From contig JACRCV010000034.1 of NCBI GenBank assembly GCA_016218825.1, forward strand, positions 62,001-126,000: a stretch of DNA of 64,000 nt. The letters run 5' to 3'. This document shows positions 34,036 through 41,623 of the stretch, piece by piece. This stretch comes from Deltaproteobacteria bacterium (GTDB taxonomy: Bacteria > Myxococcota > XYA12-FULL-58-9). Every line of letters starts with the position of its first letter. Position 1 is the first letter of the stretch. The notes beneath the pieces are model-generated. The model had not been told where the DNA came from. It saw only the letters and a program-made list of their open reading frames with translations, and did no database searches. A program made the translations under genes and the position numbers.

Positions 34036-34637
34036 GGCATCCGGCTCGCGAGCAAGCGCCCGAGGTCGACGAGCGCCGCCTCCGCGCCTGCATCGAACGC
34101 GGTGAGCTTGACGTAGTAGCGGCCGCGGTAGAACACCACCGCCAGGCGACCCTGGTGGCCGGCGTCGCCGAGCGCCAGGACCTGCGCCGCGGGGGGTTTC
34201 TCGAAGGTGAAGATCGCGAGGGCGTTTTCGGTGATGCCCATGTCGTAGACGTCGGCGGCGAGCTCACCGCCGGCGGTGGTCTTGAGCTCCAGCGCCGCGA
34301 GCTTGCGGAAGCCGCGCTCGATGAACACCGGGGCGGCGCCGTCGATGTAGTCGAACAGGCCCTTCTGATCGTAGAGCGCGGCCTCGGCCTTGAGCGTGAA
34401 GCCGGCGAGGGGTGGGGCGAGCAGCGCCTTGAGGGCGGCGTCGGGGTCTTTCGCGGCGTTCGCGGCCGGCGTCGCGCCGGGCGTCCCTTCGGCACGGCCC
34501 GCACCTGCGGTGGGCGGGGTCGTGGCGCCGAGGGGCGAGCACGGGTCGACGCGGCACGGGCCGGTGCCGCGGGCGACGAGGAAGGTGACGAGCGCGGTGG
34601 GCACGGCGACGAGGAGGGCGAACAGAGTTGAGCGCAC
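34032..34637 (-). CDS. DUF6599-like periplasmic or membrane-anchored protein
   Basis: 201 residues. GTG at 34637 preceded by AAGGAG; a longer start at 34667 has no such site. The N-terminus is one hydrophobic anchor (about 4-20), then a Pro/Ala/Thr linker. The core contains GLFDYIDGAAPVFIERGFRKL and VYDMGITENALAIF, the pattern I associate with the DUF6599 family (Y-I-D-G-A-A ... G-F). The function of this family is unknown. It is coupled by ATGA overlap to the DUF362-A gene, so it probably works in the same envelope process as the polyferredoxin. It is divergent from another DUF6599-like gene at 34774. Confidence 0.72.
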   Translation of the reverse strand: MRSTLFALLVAVPTALVTFLVARGTGPCRVDPCSPLGATTPPTAGAGRAEGTPGATPAANAAKDPDAALKALLAPPLAGFTLKAEAALYDQKGLFDYIDGAAPVFIERGFRKLAALELKTTAGGELAADVYDMGITENALAIFTFEKPPAAQVLALGDAGHQGRLAVVFYRGRYYVKLTAFDAGAEAALVDLGRLLASRMP

Positions 34638-34707
34638 GCCGGGGCTCCTTGGTGAGACGCGGGCCATTCTGCAGTGCCGGCGCCGGAAGCGCAACCGCGG
34701 CCCCGAA

Positions 34708-34736
34708 TTGACACCCCCACCCCTTCTCTGTAGGAG
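34708..34736 (+). promoter_or_regulatory. Candidate promoter upstream of the DUF6599-like lipoprotein gene
   Basis: A perfect -35 TTGACA (34708-34713) is followed after 17 nt by TAGGAG (34731-34736), a poor -10 resembling only the first half of TAGACT. The start codon lies about 31 nt after the expected transcription start and has a GAGGAGG site. Confidence 0.35.
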
Positions 34737-34773
34737 CGTCAAGCCGCCCAAATCTGCGGCGCGAGGAGGTCTC

Positions 34774-35361
34774 ATGATGCTGCGTACGCTCGTTCTGGTC
34801 GTTGGCGTGGGTGTGGCTGCGGTCGGCTGCGACGGTGGTGATGACACGCCGGCGAGGTGCACGAACACCGCGGCGCTCGCCACGGTGTTCCCCGCCGACG
34901 GCGAGGTGGCGGGCTTCACGGTCGCGGCCGGGTCGACCTTCGAGACCGCGAGCACCAAGAACGACCTCGTGGCGCTGATCGACGGCGCCGCCGATCCCTT
35001 CACCGACAACGGCTTCGTCACCTGGGGGCGGCAACACTACACCGACGGCAGCAACACCCTGGACTACCAGGTCTACCAAATGCCGAGCGTCGCCGCGAAC
35101 GAGACCACCTGGGCCGCGGAGCTCGACCCCGCCAAGAGCTATCGCCAGAGCCAGGTGGCCGGGGGCTGGACCGACGTCGCCGGCATCGGCGACGCGGCGC
35201 GGGTCGCGAACGGCGGCGCCGCGGTTTGGTGGTACGGCGTCCGCAAGTGCGCCTACCAGGTCGACGCCCACATCACCGACCTGTCGGGCACCAAGAGCGA
35301 CGCCACCAAGACCGCCGCCGAGACCTATCTGAAGGCCGCGGTCGCCAAGATCCCAGAGTAG
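34774..35361 (+). CDS. DUF6599-like lipoprotein
   Basis: 195 residues. A lipoprotein signal ends AAVGC (Cys about residue 19). The mature part holds DLVALIDGAADPFTDNGF and a later KCAYQVDAHITDL, weaker but recognisably similar to the DUF6599 motif found in the neighbouring gene and in the propeller protein at 37.5 kb. GAGGAGG lies 4-7 nt before two adjacent ATGs (34774, 34777). It is convergent with the DUF362-B gene, leaving 5 bp between stops. An envelope role is inferred. Confidence 0.68.
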   Translation: MMLRTLVLVVGVGVAAVGCDGGDDTPARCTNTAALATVFPADGEVAGFTVAAGSTFETASTKNDLVALIDGAADPFTDNGFVTWGRQHYTDGSNTLDYQVYQMPSVAANETTWAAELDPAKSYRQSQVAGGWTDVAGIGDAARVANGGAAVWWYGVRKCAYQVDAHITDLSGTKSDATKTAAETYLKAAVAKIPE

Positions 35362-35366
35362 CGCTC

Positions 35367-36416
35367 CTAGAGCACGATCGGCCGCAGCTCGACCTGACGG
35401 GTCCCCAACCCGAGGTCGCGGGCCTGGTCGACCCAGCCGAGCAGCGCCGCGGGGACCGGCAGCATCGAGCCGTCCGCGGCCCGCAGCTCGTTGACCAAAT
35501 CGAGGGCGTAGGAGTCGAGCGCCAGCGGATCGCGCGCCACCGCCAGGCGCCTCGGGGTGCTGTCGCTCTCGGACGCCGTGCCGCCCAACACCACCGCGAT
35601 CAGGGCGTCGAGCACCGTGAAGCGAAAGCGCTCGCGGATCGGGGCGAGGGCGTAGATCGCCGGCAGCGCCGTGTTCAGGTCGTTGTGGAAGTCGCCGGGG
35701 TTGTCGATGACGCCGTAGACGTTCTTCAGCGCCGCGGTGACCCCCGAGACCTCGTGGGTCTTCAGCACCGGGCAGTTGATGGTCACGTCGGTGAGCTCGG
35801 TGAGGATGCGCGAGAACCGCACCCGCTTGCCGGCCGACACCTCGCAGTAACAGTCCTCGTAGCCCGGCCCGCTGAGGTCGGTGGTCGACGTCACGGTGCC
35901 GAGCACTTGGGTGCCCAAGACCTCGGGGGTGAGCCCGGCGCGCGTCAGCTCGTCCTGGCGGCGGTCCCAGACGATGATGTCGCCCTTCGGGATGCCGAGA
36001 TCGCGCTGCAGCCCGCTTATCACCGCCTGCACCACCGGGACCGAGGTCGGCACGAAGCCGTTCAGGGTGTTGACCTTGAGACCGACCTTCATCCCGGCGC
36101 CGTAGTCCGGAAAGATCTCGCGCCACGGCGTGCTCGCGCCGTCGGTGAGCTCGGCCATCGCCCGATCCAACATCGGCGCCACCCGCGCCGCCTGAATCGC
36201 CACCGCCGGCGGCGACGTCACGCTCGCCTCGTCGTACACCGCGACCACCCGACTGACCGCGGGCACCGGGTCGAGCGCCGCTGCGGAGCACACCGCGCGG
36301 GCTCTCGGCCAGGTCCCACCGACGTCGGGGAAACAGCGCGCCACCGAGGTCCCCGCGGCCACCAGCGCCGCCTCACGAAGGAAACGCCGCCGACTCGTCG
36401 TCGCCGCGTCGGGCAC
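35367..36416 (-). CDS. DUF362 protein B, Tat-exported
   Basis: 349 residues from the GTG at 36416. Twin-arginine signal TSRRRFLREAALVAAG. The DUF362 core includes LKVNTLNGFVP, VLKTHEV and LKNVYGVIDNPGDFHND. It differs from the A and C copies in lacking KPN and in having several Cys (for example EDCYC). An alternative start is ATT at 36458, which has a near-perfect GGAGG six nt upstream and adds 14 residues; the GTG has no good ribosome site. A strong promoter lies at 36505-36533. The gene is divergent from DUF362-C. Export by Tat suggests that a folded or cofactor-loaded protein is exported. Confidence 0.8.
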   Translation of the reverse strand: MPDAATTSRRRFLREAALVAAGTSVARCFPDVGGTWPRARAVCSAAALDPVPAVSRVVAVYDEASVTSPPAVAIQAARVAPMLDRAMAELTDGASTPWREIFPDYGAGMKVGLKVNTLNGFVPTSVPVVQAVISGLQRDLGIPKGDIIVWDRRQDELTRAGLTPEVLGTQVLGTVTSTTDLSGPGYEDCYCEVSAGKRVRFSRILTELTDVTINCPVLKTHEVSGVTAALKNVYGVIDNPGDFHNDLNTALPAIYALAPIRERFRFTVLDALIAVVLGGTASESDSTPRRLAVARDPLALDSYALDLVNELRAADGSMLPVPAALLGWVDQARDLGLGTRQVELRPIVL

Positions 36417-36481
36417 GACACCAGCGCCGTCGTGCCGCCTCAGCCTCTTCGTGCGAATGATGCGCCTCCAAAGTGGGGTTC

Positions 36482-36509
36482 GTGACCCGCGCCGATAAGC
36501 TGCTATGAT
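36482..36509 (+). promoter_or_regulatory. Promoter of DUF362-C operon
   Basis: GTGACC (36482-36487), 16-nt spacer, TATGAT (36504-36509). It overlaps the opposing promoter of DUF362-B: the -10 elements share bases 36505-36509. Both directions could be controlled by one regulator or compete for polymerase. Confidence 0.48.
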
Positions 36510-36533
36510 AGAAGCCGCTCTCGAACCTGTAAA
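36505..36533 (-). promoter_or_regulatory. Strong promoter of DUF362-B
   Basis: On the minus strand: -35 TTTACA (36528-36533), exactly 17 nt, -10 TATCAT (36505-36510). Each matches five of six consensus bases. The leader to the GTG at 36416 would be about 80 nt. Confidence 0.6.
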
Positions 36534-36564
36534 GGTCGCTCGCCGGGCCACGCAGGAGTAGCCA

Positions 36565-37482
36565 ATGCCTTCCTTCAGCAGACGACGCTTCATCGAGGGG
36601 ACCGTGGTCGGCGCGGGGCTCGTGGCGCTGCCCTTCAGACGCGTGGTCGCCGCGACCCTCACGCCCGACATCATCGAAGTCGAGGGCACCGACCACAAGA
36701 AGATGGTCGCCGCCGCGGTCGAGGCGCTCGGCGGCATCAAGCAGTTCGTGCACAAGGGCGACATGGTGGTGTTGAAGCCGAACGCCGCGTTCGCCAACCC
36801 GCCCGACTGGGGCACGACGACGCACCCCGACACCGTGGCGGCGATGGCGCAGCTCTGTCTCGACGCCGGCGCCAAGCAGGTGCTGGTGATCGAGTACCCC
36901 CAGGCCAAGGGGCAGAAGTGTCTGGATCGCTGCGGTCTGACCGCGGCGATGGCTCTGGTGCCGGGGGTGAAGGTCAAGGTGCTCGGCGCCGACGACGACT
37001 TCAAGACCACCAAGGTGCAAGGCGGCGTCGCCTGCACCTCGACCGACGTCGCCAAGGCGGTGTTGTCGGCCGACGTGCTCATCAACCTGCCGGCGGCCAA
37101 GGCGCACACCCAGGGCATCGTCTCGTTCGGCTTGAAGAACGCCATGGGCCTCATCAAAGACCGCCAGGCGTTCCACACGATGTTCGATCTGCAGCAGGGC
37201 ATCGCCGACTTGAACCGCGTCATCAAGCCGCAGCTCACCATCGTCGACGCGACCCGGGCGCTGCTCACCAACGGCCCCGCGGGCCCGGGCGAGACCTCGA
37301 ACCCGAACCGGATGATCGCCGGACGCAACGTCGTCAGCGTCGACGCCTACAGCCTCGGGGTCGCGCGCTTCAACCAGCGCCAGCTGACGGTCGCGGACGT
37401 GCCGCACATCGCGCTCGCGGGCAAGGCCGGGCTGGGTGAGGTCGAGGTCGCGAAGCTCAAGGTCAAGAAGGTGACGGCCTGA
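36565..37482 (+). CDS. DUF362 protein C, Tat-exported
   Basis: 305 residues. It begins with a textbook Tat signal (SFSRRRFIEGTVVGAG). The core shows VVLKPNAAFANPPDW, LVIEYPQAKG, INLPAAKAH, FGLKNAMGL and TIVDATRALLTNGPAGPG, closely matching the A copy in layout. The ATG at 36565 has GCAGGAG upstream. The downstream propeller/barrel gene begins at or next to its TGA stop, so both are in one transcript. DUF362 function is unknown; co-occurrence with a polyferredoxin and DUF6599 suggests a redox or metallocentre role. Confidence 0.84.
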   Translation: MPSFSRRRFIEGTVVGAGLVALPFRRVVAATLTPDIIEVEGTDHKKMVAAAVEALGGIKQFVHKGDMVVLKPNAAFANPPDWGTTTHPDTVAAMAQLCLDAGAKQVLVIEYPQAKGQKCLDRCGLTAAMALVPGVKVKVLGADDDFKTTKVQGGVACTSTDVAKAVLSADVLINLPAAKAHTQGIVSFGLKNAMGLIKDRQAFHTMFDLQQGIADLNRVIKPQLTIVDATRALLTNGPAGPGETSNPNRMIAGRNVVSVDAYSLGVARFNQRQLTVADVPHIALAGKAGLGEVEVAKLKVKKVTA

Positions 37483-40400
37483 TCCGACGCCTGGCGCCAC
37501 TGCTCGTGGTCTTGGCGGCGACGCGCGCCCAGGCCCGCACCCCGGAGCTCGCGGTCGACCCGCGCGAGGGCGTGTGGTTTGCGGCCGGCGAGATCTTCGT
37601 CAAGCAGGCCCGCGATCGCTTCGCGGTGTTCAACGCCCCCGCCAAGGTCAACAACCTCGCGGTCGACGACGAGACCGTGTGGATCGCGAGCGACGACGGC
37701 GTCATCCGCTTCGAGTCCGGCAGCCAACGCCTGAGCTCGCTGTCGATGGACGACGGCCTGCCGAGCCAGGCGGTGTCGAGCGTCGCCGTCGATCCCGACT
37801 ACGTCTGGTTCGGCACCAACAAGGGGCTGGCCCGTTACCGCAAGGTCGATCGCACCATCCGGGTCTACGGCGACGACAACGGCCTGCCGCACCGCGCCGT
37901 GACCTACATCCGTCGGGTCGGGCGCCAGATGTGGTTCGGCACCAAGGGCGGGCTCGCGGTCTACGACCCGGACACCGACGGCCTGCGCGCTTACACCAGC
38001 GCCGACGGCCTCGCGTCCGACTACGTCGAGGAGCTCTATCAGGTGGCCGATGATCTCTGGGCGCAAACCGACGTCGGGCTCAGCCGCTTGCGGATCGCGA
38101 ACAAGCGCTTCACCAACTTCAGCTTCGCGGACATCGGCGGCACCGAGCTCCGCGCCTTCGTCGTCGTCGGCGATCAAGTCTGGGTCGGCACCGAGCAGGG
38201 CCTGACCACCTTCGACAGCGCCGCCGACGCCTTCATCGCCTTCCCGCAGATGGGGGCGCTCGAGAGCCCTTCGATTCGCGGCATCGAGCCGTTCACCGAC
38301 TACCTCTTCATCACCACCGACAAGGAGGTGGTGCAGTATCACAAGATCAATCGCAGCTTCCGCCGCTTCACGGAAGGAGACGGCATCATCCGCAACGCGG
38401 GCGCGGTCGGGACGCTGCTCTCCGGCAGTCAGCTGGCGATGCTCTTCGCGGACGGCGTCCAGCTCTATGACATTCAGCGCGAGCTGTGGGTGTGGCGCGC
38501 GCTGTTGGCGACCGAAGAGACCGAGGCGGGCGGCGGCGCGTCGAGCTGGCAGCTCTCGACCAAGGTGGACAGCCAAGAGCCCTTCGACCTCCGGCGTTGG
38601 CGCGAGCGGTTTACGCCGGGCGACAACGGTTACACCGCGCTGTCGTTGACGGGCGGCGCCGGCTCCCAGCTCGAGGGCAACCGCTCGCTCGATGTCTCGA
38701 CGCTCCTCGACTACGGCGAGCTGGCGCGCGACCGCGAGGGGCGCGCGTCGTTGAAGTACAACGGCATCCGCGACGCCAAGCTCAAGATCGAATACCTCGG
38801 CAACCAGGAGGACGTGCTGCGCGAGGTGAAGGCGAGCGACGCCCTGCGTTATCAACAGACCCTCGAAGACGGCGTCTTGAACCCGTTGTTCTTGGCCGGC
38901 GCCCACGTTCGCGTCGCGTCTCCCGGCGCCGAGCCCGCGCTTCAGGGTCAGGCGGACGCCGGCCTGCGTCGCGGGGTCACGGCGCGGGACTTTCTCACCG
39001 GACCGCGGCAAGAGGTCTACAGCCTGTCACAGCGCTACATCCTCCCGGGCTCGGAGCGGGTGTTCTTGGACGGCGAGCTCCTGACCTCGGGCACCGACTA
39101 CACGGTGATCTATCCCGCCGGGCAGCTCGCGTTTCTCGATCCCGAGCGCGTCGACGACCTGTCGATCATCGAGGTCGAGTACGAGTACGACGTGATGCCG
39201 AAGAAGGGCCTCGGCGTCATCTCGCTCCTGGATCTGTTGCCGGCCGACAACGAGGTGGGCGCCTGGGTGCGGGCCGCGGAGCCGACCATCATCTCCGAGG
39301 AGTCGGGGCTCTACGCCCAGATCGACGGCGCGGCGCCGAAGTACATCGACCGCGGCTGGGTGCGGAGCGTCTACGTCGAGTACCGCCAGGGCAGCCGCAG
39401 CTTGCAGCTCGCGATCCACGACATGGGCACGGCCGCGCAAGCCGAAGACCTCTACGGCTACGACTTGCCGGCGGCGCGCGAGCCGATCCCCGAGCACGAC
39501 AACATGATCCTCGACGTCGGCCTCGCGACCTCGTACGCGGTCAAGGCGCACCAGGACGGCTTCTACGTCGAGCTGTCGATCGACGAGAAGTCCGACGCCG
39601 CGAAGCAGTCGCTGAAGCTCTTCGCGATCCAGGTGATCGACCGCGGCGAGAACGCCGGCGCCAACAAGATCCAGACCCTGCGCGAGCTCTTCGCCGCGGC
39701 GCGCGCCGCGGTGTCGCCTTTTGCCGGGATGGAGATCGGCGCTCGCGCCGTCGAGGTCTCGAGCCTCCGCGACCCGAGCCTTCGCACCCCGCCCCGCGAC
39801 CTCCTGACCGGCATCATGGACGCGCGTTACGAAAAGGCGCTCGCGGACCGCGGCCGCTTCACCGCCTATGCCGAGGCCGCCGGCAGCCACAGCCAGGGCG
39901 GCGCCCGCGAGGACGGCTTCGCCGTGATGACCCGCCTCAGGCTCGCGCACCCGTGGCTCGACGGCACGCTCTCGGGGCGTTACCAGGACCAGGGCTTCAC
40001 CGCGATCGGCAGCGACCGCACCCTGTACGGCAACCTGCGCGACGAGACCCGGCTCGCGGCCACGGCGTATCCGACGCGTTACCTGCCGACCTCGGTGTTC
40101 TTCACCCGCCAAGAGGCGTTCGTCGACGGCGACCCCGACGTCGGTGTGGTGCAGCACGCGCTGGCGCGGCTGCAGCTGACGCACCCCGACCTGCCGGCGA
40201 CCAGTCTGCAGTTTGGCCACACCTTCTTGGACGACGCGACCGGCGGGGTGACGAACCGTCTGAAGGCGGTGGCCGCCACCGACTACGATCTCGCCGAGGG
40301 CATCCTGAAGCCGTTGGGGTTGAAGCGCTTCATCGTCCGCGGCACCTATGGGATCTCGGAGGCGACGACGAAGGCGAGCGGCCGCTTCGCGCACGCCGAC

Positions 40401-41465
40401 CGGGTGCAGGTGGCGCGCCTCGAGGCCAAGCTCGCGCCCACCGCCACCGAGACCGCCTACGCGCTGTTCCGCACCCGCAGCGCCCGCACCGAGGACAGCC
40501 CCACCGGTGACTACGCGCTGACCCTGCGTCATTGGGAGCTGAACGCCGGGGCGCGCAGCGCCTTCATCCCCGGGCTCATCCCGCAGGTGAACCAGACGGT
40601 GTTGTTCGACGACGATCGCATCGGCCAGCCGCTCCCGGTGCGGACCGCGAACGCCAGCATCGCCGGCCAGCTGGGGATCTATCCCGGCGAGTGGGTCGCG
40701 GCGTTGACGCCGGTCGCTATCGACAGCCGCTACTCGGTGGGCAGCGAGTCCAAGGCCGAAGGGATCTTCCGCACCGTGGACCGTCGGCTGCAGCGCGTCG
40801 ACAACCGCATGAGCTACAACGGCATGGGCAAGCTCGAGGTGCAGCTCTACGAGATCTTTCAGATCTCGCGAGTCGGCGAGACCGCCCTCGAAGACGAGCG
40901 GCGCCTGGAGCTCAGAAACCGCGTGGTGTTCCGCCCCACCCACGCCTCGCCCATCACCCTGCGCCTCGACTACGTGACCGCGCGCCGTCGCAACGATCTG
41001 AGCGTCGATCCCACGGTGGCGCTCTGGGGACGGCTCGACACCTATGAAGGTGCCCTCGAGTGGCTGCTGCGCTGGAGCTCGAGGTTCACGACCAAGGTCA
41101 AGGGCACCTACAGCGTCGGCGACACCATCGATCTGCTCTACGTCGACCCCAGCACCCGGGTCGGCCAGCGGCAGGACTACACCCAGCAACAGGTGAAACC
41201 CGAGGTCGAGCTGCGCTTCCTGTTACAGAAGGAGACCGGCTCGTTCTTCTTGATCGAGCGCAACCAGGTCTTTCGCCAGTTCGGCAGCGCCGGCGCCCAA
41301 GAGCTCGTCGGCGGCGTCGTGACGCTGGGGGTCATCTGGAGCGAGGCCGACAACCTCTACCTCGACGCCGAGGTCGCGTATCAGCAGACCCACTGTCTGC
41401 AGGCGGTCGGCTGCAGCGATACCCGGATGCTGCTGCCGCGGATCTTGCTGACCGCGAAGCTGTAG
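37482..41465 (+). CDS. Propeller-DUF6599-beta-barrel-like envelope protein
   Basis: About 1,327 residues. The frame encodes a good signal peptide (RRLAPLLVVLAATRAQA) only if translation begins at ATC 37482 (TGATC, overlapping the DUF362-C stop, with AAGGTGA upstream). The first standard start, GTG 37506, would cut the signal short. Residues 30-330 are two-component-regulator-type propeller blades (VWFGTNKGLARYRK). A beta-rich middle follows, then a DUF6599-like module near residues 595-740 (LYAQIDGAAPKYIDRGW). The last about 450 residues are alternating amphipathic strands typical of an outer-membrane beta-barrel, ending RILLTAKL. It may be the outer-membrane component of the DUF362/polyferredoxin locus; function unknown. 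Confidence 0.78.
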   Translation: MRRLAPLLVVLAATRAQARTPELAVDPREGVWFAAGEIFVKQARDRFAVFNAPAKVNNLAVDDETVWIASDDGVIRFESGSQRLSSLSMDDGLPSQAVSSVAVDPDYVWFGTNKGLARYRKVDRTIRVYGDDNGLPHRAVTYIRRVGRQMWFGTKGGLAVYDPDTDGLRAYTSADGLASDYVEELYQVADDLWAQTDVGLSRLRIANKRFTNFSFADIGGTELRAFVVVGDQVWVGTEQGLTTFDSAADAFIAFPQMGALESPSIRGIEPFTDYLFITTDKEVVQYHKINRSFRRFTEGDGIIRNAGAVGTLLSGSQLAMLFADGVQLYDIQRELWVWRALLATEETEAGGGASSWQLSTKVDSQEPFDLRRWRERFTPGDNGYTALSLTGGAGSQLEGNRSLDVSTLLDYGELARDREGRASLKYNGIRDAKLKIEYLGNQEDVLREVKASDALRYQQTLEDGVLNPLFLAGAHVRVASPGAEPALQGQADAGLRRGVTARDFLTGPRQEVYSLSQRYILPGSERVFLDGELLTSGTDYTVIYPAGQLAFLDPERVDDLSIIEVEYEYDVMPKKGLGVISLLDLLPADNEVGAWVRAAEPTIISEESGLYAQIDGAAPKYIDRGWVRSVYVEYRQGSRSLQLAIHDMGTAAQAEDLYGYDLPAAREPIPEHDNMILDVGLATSYAVKAHQDGFYVELSIDEKSDAAKQSLKLFAIQVIDRGENAGANKIQTLRELFAAARAAVSPFAGMEIGARAVEVSSLRDPSLRTPPRDLLTGIMDARYEKALADRGRFTAYAEAAGSHSQGGAREDGFAVMTRLRLAHPWLDGTLSGRYQDQGFTAIGSDRTLYGNLRDETRLAATAYPTRYLPTSVFFTRQEAFVDGDPDVGVVQHALARLQLTHPDLPATSLQFGHTFLDDATGGVTNRLKAVAATDYDLAEGILKPLGLKRFIVRGTYGISEATTKASGRFAHADRVQVARLEAKLAPTATETAYALFRTRSARTEDSPTGDYALTLRHWELNAGARSAFIPGLIPQVNQTVLFDDDRIGQPLPVRTANASIAGQLGIYPGEWVAALTPVAIDSRYSVGSESKAEGIFRTVDRRLQRVDNRMSYNGMGKLEVQLYEIFQISRVGETALEDERRLELRNRVVFRPTHASPITLRLDYVTARRRNDLSVDPTVALWGRLDTYEGALEWLLRWSSRFTTKVKGTYSVGDTIDLLYVDPSTRVGQRQDYTQQQVKPEVELRFLLQKETGSFFLIERNQVFRQFGSAGAQELVGGVVTLGVIWSEADNLYLDAEVAYQQTHCLQAVGCSDTRMLLPRILLTAKL

Positions 41466-41623
41466 CTCCCGGCGTCTTTGCCACCCCCTACACGCAAATC
41501 AAATGGACAAGCGCGCCTGACCGCTGATAGACAGCGCCGTTCCCATTAAAGTTGCGACCTCTTTTCGGCTGGACGCGGGATCTCGATTCGTCGGCGAACA
41601 GACCAGGAGCTTGGGGGCTCACC

